From assembly GCF_905397395.1 (NCBI RefSeq), contig NZ_CAJPVH010000004.1, positions 62,001 to 126,000 on the forward strand: a DNA stretch of 64,000 nucleotides, read 5' to 3'. The position numbers were made by a program, and so were the translations under genes. The stretch is from Cupriavidus campinensis (GTDB taxonomy: Bacteria; Pseudomonadota; Gammaproteobacteria; Burkholderiales; Burkholderiaceae). Positions 53,044-60,320 of the stretch are shown here, one piece after another (position 1 is the first letter of the stretch; each line of letters starts with the position of its first letter). The notes beneath the pieces are model-generated. The model saw only the letters and a list, made by a program, of their open reading frames with translations. It searched no databases and was not told the origin of the DNA.

Positions 53044-53419
53044 GACGGTCTCCGTGAGGCGCGGTGCGCGCCCCGGACGCCGGGGCGCTATGGCCGCCAA
53101 CGATACACCACGACATGGCTGGCCCGCAGGCCGCACCGTTCTGTGCGGATACCGGCCATGAACCTTTCAGCCGTGAAAGTCGGTTGGTGCATTGCAATAA
53201 GCGAAGCGGCTTCGCGCAGGCCGCAACGGCCTGCCAATCGGCAATGCGGATCTGCTGCGTTGCAATATCGAATTGTTGCAAGATGAGGTGGTAATTGACG
53301 CCTTCATTGCGTTGACATTGCCGAAGGCAAGGTCTTACCCTCCGATCCACGCTAACTAGACGTTCGCATATAGAACGCAAGTTCGATATGTGGTCATTTC
53401 GGATTTCAGGAGACTTGCC
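53044..53419. other. 376-bp divergent control region, thioesterase / AtoE operon
   Basis: No gene found. It holds three TTGCAA boxes (53192-53197, 53260-53265, 53276-53281), the last two forming a near-symmetrical 22-bp unit. A possible promoter is TTGACA (53312-53317), a 17-bp spacer and TTACCC (53335-53340). Inside that spacer is the palindrome TTGCC-GAA-GGCAA (53318-53330), a suitable repressor site. The -10 match is poor. Confidence 0.4.
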
Positions 53420-54757
53420 TTGAACAAGGTTGCTGGGTTCTTTACGGAACTGATGCGCCGGTATTTGCCGGACCCCTTCGTGTTTGCCATTGGCCTGACG
53501 CTGCTCTCCATGGTGATGGCGATGCTGGTCGAGGGGCAGGCCGCCAACACGATCATCCTGAACTGGGGCAAGGGGTTCTGGAACCTGCTCGCGTTCACCA
53601 CGCAAATGGCCGTGATCCTGGCGATGGGCTATGTGCTGGCCACCGCGCCACTGGTCGATCGTTTCCTGAACAGCATCGTCGCGCGTGTGCATTCGCCGCG
53701 CGGGGCCATCATCGTGGCGACGCTGGTCGGTGGTATCGGCAGCTATCTGAACTGGGGCTTCGGCCTCGTGATCGGTGGCATCATCGCCCGCAAGCTGGCG
53801 ATGAAGGTGAAGGGCGTGCACTACCCGCTGATCATCGCATCTGCCTATAGCGGCTTCACGATGTACGGGCTGGGCCTGTCCGCCAGCATTCCCGTGCTGA
53901 TCTCCACGCCGGGCCACCCGATGGAAAAGCTCATGGGCGTGGTGGCGCTCAAGGACACGATCTTCTCCCTGCCGATGCTGCTCACCAGCCTGGCCGTGAT
54001 CGTCACGCTGCCGCTGCTCAACGCCATGCTGCATCCGCGCGATGCCAAGGATGTGGTGGAGATCAAGGAAGAAGCGGAGGAGGGCCGCGCCGCCGCCGGT
54101 GGCCATAGCATGGGCATCGAGAACACGCTGGCCGCGCGCATGAACAACAGCCGCCTGCTGAGCCTGCTCATCGGCCTGTGCGGCTTGGCCTACGCGGTGC
54201 TGTACTTCACGCAGGGCGGCACGCTGGATCTGAACCTGATCAACTTCCTGATCCTGTTTATCGGGGTGCTGCTCCTGGGCACGCCGGCTCAGTACGTGGC
54301 TAAGCTCAACGAGGGCATCAAGACGATTTCAGGCATCATCCTGCAATATCCGTTCTATGCCGGCATCATGGCGATCATGGCGGGCTCGGGGCTGGTGGAT
54401 ACCATTTCGCGCGTGTTCGTGGATATCGCCACGCCGCAGACGCTGCCGTTCTGGGGCCTGGTGAGCTCGTTCGTGATCAATTTCTTCGCGCCGTCGGGTG
54501 GTGGCCACTGGGTGATTCAGGGGCCATTCATGATCGAAGCGGCGAAAGCCATCGGCAGCTCGGTGGCGCAGACCTCGATGTCGGTGATGCTGGGCAACGC
54601 GTGGAATGACCTCGTGCAGCCGTTCTGGATCCTGCCGGCGCTGGCGCTGTCCAAGCTCAAGCTCAAGGACGTGATGGGTTATACGGTGATCATGATGTTC
54701 TGGGTTGGCGCCATCTATATCGTGGCGTTGCTGGCCTGGGGCATGCTGACGCACTGA
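53420..54757 (+). CDS. AtoE-family short-chain fatty acid transporter
   Basis: 445 aa inner-membrane protein with about 12 hydrophobic segments. 'RYLPDPFVFAIGLTLLSMVM', 'SYLNWGFGLVIGGIIARKLA' and 'FFAPSGGGHWVIQGPFMIEA' are hallmarks of the AtoE (TIGR00366) family, which imports acetoacetate and short fatty acids. TTG 53420 is chosen because AGGAG precedes it by seven bases; the open frame extends ten codons further upstream from a GTG without such a site. First gene of the operon, so it probably imports the acid or lactone processed by the following enzymes. Confidence 0.88.
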   Translation: MNKVAGFFTELMRRYLPDPFVFAIGLTLLSMVMAMLVEGQAANTIILNWGKGFWNLLAFTTQMAVILAMGYVLATAPLVDRFLNSIVARVHSPRGAIIVATLVGGIGSYLNWGFGLVIGGIIARKLAMKVKGVHYPLIIASAYSGFTMYGLGLSASIPVLISTPGHPMEKLMGVVALKDTIFSLPMLLTSLAVIVTLPLLNAMLHPRDAKDVVEIKEEAEEGRAAAGGHSMGIENTLAARMNNSRLLSLLIGLCGLAYAVLYFTQGGTLDLNLINFLILFIGVLLLGTPAQYVAKLNEGIKTISGIILQYPFYAGIMAIMAGSGLVDTISRVFVDIATPQTLPFWGLVSSFVINFFAPSGGGHWVIQGPFMIEAAKAIGSSVAQTSMSVMLGNAWNDLVQPFWILPALALSKLKLKDVMGYTVIMMFWVGAIYIVALLAWGMLTH

Positions 54758-54802
54758 TGCTGTACTGACCGATGTACTGACAACCAACGCGGAGACAATC
54801 GC

Positions 54803-55099
54803 ATGCCGTTCCTGATCGAGACGTTCGACAAGCCGAATCACCAGCACGTGCGGCAGGCCAACCGGCCCGAGCACCTGGATTACCTGGAAGCCAACAAGGC
54901 GCTGCTGCTGGCCTGCGGCGCCAAGCTCAACGATGACGGCAGCGATGGCGGTGGCGGCCTGTATATCGTCGACGTGGACTCGCGCGAGGCGGCGCAGGCA
55001 TTTATCGAAGCCGATCCGTTCCACAAGGCGGCGCTGTTCGCCGAGGTGAAGATCGTGCGGTGGCGCAAGGCCTATCTGGACGGCGTCCGTCATATCTGA
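54803..55099 (+). CDS. YciI-like protein
   Basis: 98 aa, single ferredoxin-like alpha/beta domain. 'FLIETFDKPNHQHVRQANRP', 'HLDYLEANKALLLACGAKLN', 'GGGLYIVDVDSREAAQAFIE' and 'DPFHKAALFAEVKI' follow the YciI pattern, with the family His in the HLDYL position. YciI-like proteins are mostly unassigned; one chlorinated-aromatic homolog eliminates HCl from a lactone or quinone intermediate. ATG 54803 follows GGAGACAATCGC. It lies between transporter and cyclase. Confidence 0.85.
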   Translation: MPFLIETFDKPNHQHVRQANRPEHLDYLEANKALLLACGAKLNDDGSDGGGGLYIVDVDSREAAQAFIEADPFHKAALFAEVKIVRWRKAYLDGVRHI

Positions 55100-55113
55100 G
55101 CGAAGGCGTAGGC

Positions 55114-56172
55114 ATGAAGCGATGGAAGCAACGGCCCGAAGGCGCCAACTGGGGCGACTTCGGCGAGGACGACCAGCTCGGCCGCCTGAACCTGATCACG
55201 CCGGCGCGCGTGCGAGCCGCCGCGCAGGAGATTCAAAGCGGCCGGACGTTCTGCCTGTCCCTGCCGCTGGACCTGCCCGGCGGGAACGTGCTGAACCCGC
55301 GCAGGCATCCGCCCGTGCTGCGTCCCACCTTCCGTGACGACGTGGCGTATGTGAACTTCCCGCTGGCCAAGGTCGATCCGCGCGCGCTGGACGTGCTCAG
55401 CGACGACCAGGTGCTGCTATCCATGCAGTACTCCACGCAGTGGGATTCACTGGCCCACGTTGGCGCGCTGTTCGACGCCGATGGCGATGGAGTTGCCGAA
55501 CGCGTCTACTACAACGGTTTCCGACCGAATGCCGATATCGTCGGTCCGGTCGACTATGCCGAGGCCGACCACTTCGCGGCCCATTCCTGCGGGCACGACC
55601 ACAGCCATGCCGACGCGCTGGGTATCGAGACCTTTGCTGCCCACGGGATTCAGGCGCGTGGCGTGCTGGTGGATCTGGCGGAGCACTATGGCCGCGAATG
55701 CCGCACGGTGGGTTACGACGACCTGATGCGCGTGGTTGACGCCGACGGCATCGAAGTTGGCAGTGGCGACATCCTCGTGCTCCGCACCGGCTTTGCCGAG
55801 ATGCTGGTCGAGATGGCCGGCGAGCCCGATGCCGAACGGCTGCATCACAGCTGCTGCGCGCTGGACGGGCGCGACGACAGGCTGTTGCAGTGGATCACCG
55901 ATTCCGGCATCGCCGCCATCGCCGCCGACAACTACGCCGTCGAACGTTATCCGGCCCGGCCCGTACCGGCGGAGCAGGGCCCCGTGCCGATGCTGCCACT
56001 GCATCATCACTGCCTGTTCAAGCTCGGCTTGCCGCTCGGCGAACTCTGGTACCTGCGCGACCTGGCCGCCTGGCTGCGCGCCGGGGGCCGCCATCGGTTT
56101 TTCCTGTCGGCGCCGCCGTTGCGGCTGCCCGGCGCCATGGGGTCGCCCGTGACGCCCGTTGCCACGACCTGA
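55114..56172 (+). CDS. Cyclase-family (metal-dependent amidohydrolase/lactonase-like) protein
   Basis: 352 aa. Large subgroup of the Cyclase family related to kynurenine formamidase. The metal motif region is the QWD type, 'SMQYSTQWDSLAHVGALF' with Gln109-Trp110-Asp111 and His115. 'HGIQARGVLVDLAEHYG' and 'PMLPLHHHCLFKLGLPLGEL' follow, with the C-terminal 'FFLSAPPLRLPGAMGSPVTP'. It probably opens or closes a cyclic amide or ester. ATG 55114 was taken 14 bp after YciI. Its exact substrate cannot be read. Confidence 0.87.
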   Translation: MKRWKQRPEGANWGDFGEDDQLGRLNLITPARVRAAAQEIQSGRTFCLSLPLDLPGGNVLNPRRHPPVLRPTFRDDVAYVNFPLAKVDPRALDVLSDDQVLLSMQYSTQWDSLAHVGALFDADGDGVAERVYYNGFRPNADIVGPVDYAEADHFAAHSCGHDHSHADALGIETFAAHGIQARGVLVDLAEHYGRECRTVGYDDLMRVVDADGIEVGSGDILVLRTGFAEMLVEMAGEPDAERLHHSCCALDGRDDRLLQWITDSGIAAIAADNYAVERYPARPVPAEQGPVPMLPLHHHCLFKLGLPLGELWYLRDLAAWLRAGGRHRFFLSAPPLRLPGAMGSPVTPVATT

Positions 56173-56199
56173 TTCCTCTCTCTTCTCTAGGAGCCCACC

Positions 56200-56484
56200 A
56201 TGCTGTTCATGGTTGAAATGACTGTTCGCATTCCCCAAACGCTCGACCCGGTCGTCGCCGACAAGATCAAGGCGGAAGAGAAGGCGTACTCCCAGCAGCT
56301 GCAACGCGACGGCAAGTGGCGCCACCTCTGGCGCGTGGCCGGCCTCTACGCGAACGTGAGCGTCTTTGACGTCAAGGATGCCGACGAACTGCACACGCTG
56401 CTGACCGCGCTGCCGCTGTATCCGTACCTGGATCTGAAGGTGACCGCGCTGGCGCAGCACGCCTCGGCCATCGCCCAGAACTGA
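56200..56484 (+). CDS. catC: Muconolactone delta-isomerase
   Basis: 94 aa, the CatC size. 'MLFMVEMTVRIPQTLDPVVA', 'KAEEKAYSQQLQRDGKWRHL' with the conserved Glu and Arg, 'WRVAGLYANVSVFDV' and 'LPLYPYLDLKVTALAQHASA' match the family closely. CatC converts (+)-muconolactone to 3-oxoadipate enol-lactone, the substrate of PcaD encoded next. No catechol dioxygenase or muconate cycloisomerase is nearby. It follows AGGAGCCCACC. Confidence 0.9.
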   Translation: MLFMVEMTVRIPQTLDPVVADKIKAEEKAYSQQLQRDGKWRHLWRVAGLYANVSVFDVKDADELHTLLTALPLYPYLDLKVTALAQHASAIAQN

Positions 56485-56499
56485 GCCCCGGAGACCGCC

Positions 56500-57279
56500 A
56501 TGCCTTTTGCTGAACTTGCGGACGTGAAGCTCCATTACCGGTTCGACGGGGATGAGAGCCTGCCCGTGCTGGTGCTGTCGAACTCCCTGGGCACCAGCCT
56601 CGACATGTGGCAGCCGCAGATCCCGGCGCTGACGCAGCGTTTCCGCGTGCTGCGCTACGACACGCGCGGCCACGGGCAGTCGTCCGTCACCGAGGGGCCG
56701 TACAGCATCGCGCAACTGGGCGGGGACGTGATCGCACTGCTAGACCATCTCGGCCTGCAACGCGTGCATTTCTGCGGGCTGTCGATGGGCGGCATCACTG
56801 GCATGTGGCTGGGCGTCCACCATGGTGACCGCCTTGACAAGCTGATCCTGTGCAATACGGCGGCTTATATCGGGCCGCCCGAGAACTGGACCAACCGTGC
56901 TGCCGCGGTAGAGCGCGACGGTGTGGCCTCGATTGCCACTGCCGTGGTCGACAAATGGCTCACGCCGGATTTCGCGGCGCAGCAGGCGGATCTGGTGCAG
57001 ACGTTGCGGACGATGCTGGGCGCGACGGACGCGCGTGGTTACGCCGCGAACTGCAGGGCCGTGCGCGATTCGGATCTGCGCAACGACGTGCAGCGCATTG
57101 CCACGCCCACGCTGGTGATTGCCGGCACCGGCGACATCCCGACCCCGCCTGCGGATGGTCGATACCTGGCGGAGACCATTCCTGACGCCAAGTACGTGGA
57201 ACTGTACGCCGCGCATCTCTCGAACCTGCAGCAGGTGGAGGGATTCAATCAGGCTGTGCTGGCGTTTCTGGATCGCTGA
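56500..57279 (+). CDS. pcaD: 3-oxoadipate enol-lactonase
   Basis: 259 aa alpha/beta hydrolase. 'VLSNSLGTSLDMWQPQIPAL', 'RVLRYDTRGHGQSS', nucleophile Ser95 in FCGLSMGGITGMW, an Asp in 'VIAGTGDIPTPP' and His in 'YAAHLSNLQQVEGF' match PcaD. It hydrolyses the enol-lactone to 3-oxoadipate. ATG 56500 follows GGAGACCGCC, 15 bp after catC. With CatC it forms the lactone end of the catechol ortho pathway. A C-terminal decarboxylase fusion (PcaL) is absent. Confidence 0.9.
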   Translation: MPFAELADVKLHYRFDGDESLPVLVLSNSLGTSLDMWQPQIPALTQRFRVLRYDTRGHGQSSVTEGPYSIAQLGGDVIALLDHLGLQRVHFCGLSMGGITGMWLGVHHGDRLDKLILCNTAAYIGPPENWTNRAAAVERDGVASIATAVVDKWLTPDFAAQQADLVQTLRTMLGATDARGYAANCRAVRDSDLRNDVQRIATPTLVIAGTGDIPTPPADGRYLAETIPDAKYVELYAAHLSNLQQVEGFNQAVLAFLDR

Positions 57280-57288
57280 TGCGTGACG

Positions 57289-57309
57289 CGGGCTCCCGCC
57301 GGGAGCCCG
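57289..57309. terminator. Hairpin after the catC-pcaD operon
   Basis: CGGGCTCCC and GGGAGCCCG form a perfect 9-bp stem with a GCC loop, 9 bp after the pcaD stop and before the convergent hypothetical gene. There is no U-tract, so termination strength is uncertain. Confidence 0.45.
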
Positions 57310-57330
57310 GCGGGCAGCGCTGGCAAGACA

Positions 57331-57828
57331 TCACCGGATCTTGCCGAATCCCCCAGTGGCCCACTGCAAGCCGCTTTCCCGCGTCAGGCGGAAGTCCGGC
57401 CGCACTTTGACAGTAGCGAGCACGTCTCCGAACTGACCGACCGCCGTGAGCGTGCCGAACGGCTCGTACTCGTCCGGCGTGATAACAAGCTGGACAGTGA
57501 CCGCGTCCGATCCGACTTCAACGGTCACCTGCTTGTTCAGTTGCGCGTGTAACTGCTGCTCGTGTCGGCGGATGACTTCCGCAGCGGTCTTCACCAGGGT
57601 CTGGTGCGCGGTCGCATCCAGCGGTTTCGGATCGACCTTGTTTCGGCCCATTGTCCACGGGCCGACCAGTGCGGGCTCCGTGCTGCCCTCCCTGATCATC
57701 TCGACCGCCCACCCATCTCCATCCTCGTTCTTGAGGACCCGGGCGGTCCAGCCCTTGTCTCGCCAAAGTCTGGGCTCATGGATGGGGGAGGATTCACCCT
57801 CTGAAGGGACTGTGTCGCTGTGATTCAT
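57331..57828 (-). CDS. Hypothetical protein
   Basis: 165 aa, mildly acidic, no signal peptide or membrane segment. Segments such as 'ARVLKNEDGDGWAVEMIREG', 'PALVGPWTMGRNKVDPKPLD' and 'VKTAAEVIRRHEQQLHAQLN' suggest a compact soluble alpha/beta protein. I do not recognise the family. ATG 57828 begins the region with ordinary codon composition; the longer open frame upstream is Arg/Cys-rich. Convergent with pcaD and divergent from the lipoprotein gene. Confidence 0.7.
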   Translation of the reverse strand: MNHSDTVPSEGESSPIHEPRLWRDKGWTARVLKNEDGDGWAVEMIREGSTEPALVGPWTMGRNKVDPKPLDATAHQTLVKTAAEVIRRHEQQLHAQLNKQVTVEVGSDAVTVQLVITPDEYEPFGTLTAVGQFGDVLATVKVRPDFRLTRESGLQWATGGFGKIR

Positions 57829-58043
57829 GGATCTCGTATTCAATGCATGCGGACGTCGCCGCTGGCGCGCGGCAGCCGCTGCCATGGTGGCTGCTAAACG
57901 CCGCATTGTAATGGGATCAGTGTCTCGCCGAAATGGCGCCCACTGCCTTTGATGGCCGGCAGGGTAGCCCATGGTCCAATACCCGCGATTTCCTGAGTTG
58001 AATATCTTTGTGGAGTAAGCGAACGTCCTATGGAGCCAACAAC

Positions 58044-58400
58044 ATGAAATACTCCCTGCTCGTTGTGTTGGTCGCAGCCGCCGGATGCGCCACGCCGCCG
58101 CCGCCGGCACCTCTTCCCCCGCCGCCGCCGGCCAATGCCAGCAAGGTGGGCCAGAGCCAGATGCCGCCCAAGGCGGCAGCACAGTGCATCGGATCGAAAT
58201 GGACGCAATCTTCCGGACAGCCGGCCATGATCCAGTACGTGTACGCCAACGACACGGCATTCGATGTCTTTGTCCCGGGCCAGACCCCGCCCGCCGGCAC
58301 TGCCGCGATGGTGAGGCCAGCGCCGACAGGGACGGGTTCAACGCTGTACTTCCGCGGCAACGACGCCGCGGCGTCCAGTGTCTTGAGCCAGTGCCCCTAA
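58044..58400 (+). CDS. Small predicted lipoprotein with Pro-rich linker
   Basis: 118 aa. 'MKYSLLVVLVAAAGC' is a lipoprotein signal with the acylated Cys at residue 15. A Pro-rich linker (PPPPAPLPPPPPANASKVG) follows, then a domain of about 80 residues with two Cys (in 'AAQCIGSKW' and the terminal 'SQCP') that could form a disulphide. Function unknown. GGAG is 10 bases upstream of ATG 58044. Confidence 0.75.
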   Translation: MKYSLLVVLVAAAGCATPPPPAPLPPPPPANASKVGQSQMPPKAAAQCIGSKWTQSSGQPAMIQYVYANDTAFDVFVPGQTPPAGTAAMVRPAPTGTGSTLYFRGNDAAASSVLSQCP

Positions 58401-58511
58401 GCGTGGCAATGTCGGCGTAGCGAAGCGCGTCAGGGGTGGCCGATGGCTGGCTTTCCCCTGGCACGCCTTTGACCGTATGTCATCGGTTTCCCGAATCATT
58501 CGTAAGTTTGG

Positions 58512-58540
58512 TTGACCTGCCCGGGTATGGCCTGTATAAG
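58512..58540 (+). promoter_or_regulatory. Sigma-70 promoter of the cold-shock gene
   Basis: TTGACC (58512-58517) and TATAAG (58535-58540) are 17 bp apart, with TG just before the -10 box. Transcription would start near 58547, giving a leader of about 120 nt before the cold-shock start at 58666, as is usual for temperature-responsive csp leaders. Confidence 0.6.
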
Positions 58541-58665
58541 AATCCTTGCAGGATCATCAAGCAGACCGCAGAGTTCTTTGGCGAATCGCCACCTTCCTTG
58601 TTTCTTCCTTGACTATCGTGCCTCGCCGGTATTTTCGTCGTGCGAGAATTTTTTGGGAATGTGAC
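58541..58665 (+). promoter_or_regulatory. Long 5' leader of the cold-shock gene
   Basis: About 120 nt without a gene between the predicted promoter and the cold-shock start. In cspA-type genes such leaders refold at low temperature to raise translation. The sequence has A/T-rich stretches near the start codon (GAGAATTTTTTGGGAAT), but I cannot establish a specific fold. Confidence 0.4.
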
Positions 58666-58869
58666 ATGGCAACAGGTACAGTAAAGTGGTTTAACGACGC
58701 CAAGGGCTTTGGTTTCATCACGCCGGAAGCGGGTGGAAATGATCTTTTCGCGCATTTCTCCGAAATCCAGGGCGATGGCTTCAAGTCGCTGCAAGAGGGA
58801 CAGAAGGTGAATTACGTTGAAGGCAGTGGCCCGAAGGGTCCGACTGCGACGAAGATTCAGCCTTCCTGA
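58666..58869 (+). CDS. cspA: Cold-shock protein, CspA family
   Basis: 67 aa single cold-shock domain. RNP1 KGFGFITP and RNP2-like DLFAHFSEI are intact, in '[20 protein letters not shown]'. Binds single-stranded RNA and DNA and acts as an RNA chaperone. Its own promoter and a strong terminator flank it, so it is monocistronic. Several csp paralogs are usual in these genomes, so cold induction is not assured; the symbol is by family. Confidence 0.95.
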   Translation: MATGTVKWFNDAKGFGFITPEAGGNDLFAHFSEIQGDGFKSLQEGQKVNYVEGSGPKGPTATKIQPS

Positions 58870-58901
58870 ACTGACTCGGCTGGCAACAGCTGTAAAGTTG
58901 T

Positions 58902-58931
58902 AAAAAAGCTCCGCAAATGCGGAGCTTTTTT
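58902..58931 (+). terminator. Intrinsic terminator of the cold-shock gene
   Basis: AAAAAAGCTCCGC and GCGGAGCTTTTTT form a 13-bp stem with an AAAT loop, ending in a T-run, 32 bp after the stop. The matching A-run on the left makes it able to work in both directions. Confidence 0.9.
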
Positions 58932-59046
58932 ATTGTGGCGGGTTTTTCCCTAGGGGAAATAGCCCCGCCGCGAGTTGAGCGGAAGGAGTAGAGTCGATGA
59001 GTAGTCGCAAAAATCCGATACCTTCCCTCTCTAAGGCGATTCAAGT

Positions 59047-59424
59047 ATGCACGGTGCCTCCCCGCCCTTCAGCTTTCTCTGCACATTAAACGCCGAGGTC
59101 GAGCGCCTGGCCTACCATGTGGCGGTCAGTTTCCGGGACGGCAACCACCCAGCGGGTGTGCAATTCACAAGCTTCGTTGGCACCGGAAGACGTTCCTTTT
59201 CCGTGCGCAGCCCCGACAGCGATCTCCAGCCCGCGACCGGAGAGACTTGCGAACAGCTGTGCCGCATCGCCATTGGCCAGGTCCTGCGCGATCAGCTCTA
59301 CAACAAGACGGTCGATGGCGATCACGTACTCGATCTTGACGTGTTGCCATGGGACGGCGAACTGAAGCCCGTGGGCGCAGGCAATATCGCAAGGCGCCCG
59401 GCACGCCGATATTCACCGGTCTAA
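59047..59424 (+). CDS. Hypothetical protein
   Basis: 125 aa, soluble, no signal. 'NAEVERLAYHVAVSFRDGNH', 'VQFTSFVGTGRRSFSVRSPD' and 'CEQLCRIAIGQVLRDQL' suggest an alpha/beta fold with two Cys; the C-terminus is Arg-rich. I do not recognise the family. ATG 59047 has no strong ribosome-binding site. It belongs to a run of short plus-strand genes between the cold-shock gene and the glucan synthase. Confidence 0.6.
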   Translation: MHGASPPFSFLCTLNAEVERLAYHVAVSFRDGNHPAGVQFTSFVGTGRRSFSVRSPDSDLQPATGETCEQLCRIAIGQVLRDQLYNKTVDGDHVLDLDVLPWDGELKPVGAGNIARRPARRYSPV

Positions 59425-59511
59425 GATGCCGGGCCCGATATATCCCTGAGGCAGGCAGTAAGAGCGTATGCTGGTGCTGCCAATCGGCAATCCATGCAAC
59501 AGGAGCATCTC

Positions 59512-59646
59512 ATGGCCAAGAGCCAACTACGCGGCAATCGCGAAGCAAAAAAACCCAAACAACCCAAGAAGCCGGCCGTGCCGGCAAGCCCGATCGGAGC
59601 GGTGCATTCGCGGATCGGCAACGACGGCGTCGGCAAACGGAAGTAA
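59512..59646 (+). CDS. Small Lys/Pro-rich basic protein (44 aa)
   Basis: Begins MAKSQLRGNREAKKPKQPKK and ends GNDGVGKRK; strongly basic and Pro-rich, with no hydrophobic segment. AGGAG lies 7 bases before ATG 59512, and base usage fits a coding gene. Small basic proteins of this look occur in Burkholderiales without assigned function; nucleic-acid or ribosome association is only a guess. The 105-aa gene starts 34 bp later and may be co-transcribed. Confidence 0.65.
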   Translation: MAKSQLRGNREAKKPKQPKKPAVPASPIGAVHSRIGNDGVGKRK

Positions 59647-59680
59647 ATCGGCGGAAGCCGACCGATGAGGGAGGCGCATC

Positions 59681-59998
59681 ATGATCCATCAGGACTTTAG
59701 CCCGACATTCCAGGGGCTCCCACTTACCGCCGAGCAGGAATCGGAAGTTCGTCATTATTTGAACCGGAAGGCGCGGCTTGGCCGGCCGTGGGACACCCTG
59801 GCATTGCGGGGCATGCTGGAAGACATGCTGCTGCCGCCTGCGGCCGAGGATAGCGACGCAGGCGATACGCGGCTGGAGCGTGTCGCTGCGGCGGAACGCG
59901 CGGCGGCGTTCGTCGACGACGCGATGGAACCCATTGAAGCGTACGAGGAATGGAACGCAGCGATGGAAACCGAGGGCATGAAAGGCGGCCAGCGCTGA
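59681..59998 (+). CDS. Hypothetical acidic helical protein (105 aa)
   Basis: 'PLTAEQESEVRHYLNRKARL', 'PWDTLALRGMLEDMLLPPAA' and 'VDDAMEPIEAYEEWNAAMET' predict an all-helical acidic protein. GAGGGAGG is 5 bases upstream of ATG 59681, a strong site. Family not recognised. It follows the 44-aa basic gene, so a basic/acidic partner pair is possible but unproved. Confidence 0.65.
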   Translation: MIHQDFSPTFQGLPLTAEQESEVRHYLNRKARLGRPWDTLALRGMLEDMLLPPAAEDSDAGDTRLERVAAAERAAAFVDDAMEPIEAYEEWNAAMETEGMKGGQR

Positions 59999-60320
59999 CC
60001 TGGGCCATCGACGGCCCGAGCGCGGAGCCTGACCACCGCGAAGCTGGCACAGACGCGCTTGCCGGCGTCGCCATGACGGGTGCCTGCGGCACATCATTCG
60101 GCCCCGCCGAAAGCACTATCACCGCACTGGGGGTTGCCATGCTCGGCAGCGCTTGCCTCGCCGGGACGGCGTACCGCGGCTGGTGCCGTTGACGGAACGG
60201 AAACTCCAGGTCTTCCAGTCGGCTTGGCCGATATCAGCTCGGGCGGCGCAACGTCCTCCGTAGGTATCGGTGATTCAGGTCGCGGGTTTGTGGAGTTCCA
60301 TCCCTCAACGAAGGAAATAG
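59999..60320. other. 322-bp intergenic region, nothing recognised
   Basis: GC-rich sequence between the 105-aa gene and the glucan synthase. Overlapping open frames here are not supported by good starts or coding character. AAGGAA at its end is the ribosome-binding site of the glucan synthase. Confidence 0.4.

Noticed and set aside
57283-57552. 89-aa plus-strand open frame after pcaD
   Set aside because: It overlaps the hairpin and the minus-strand hypothetical gene, which has the better start and composition.
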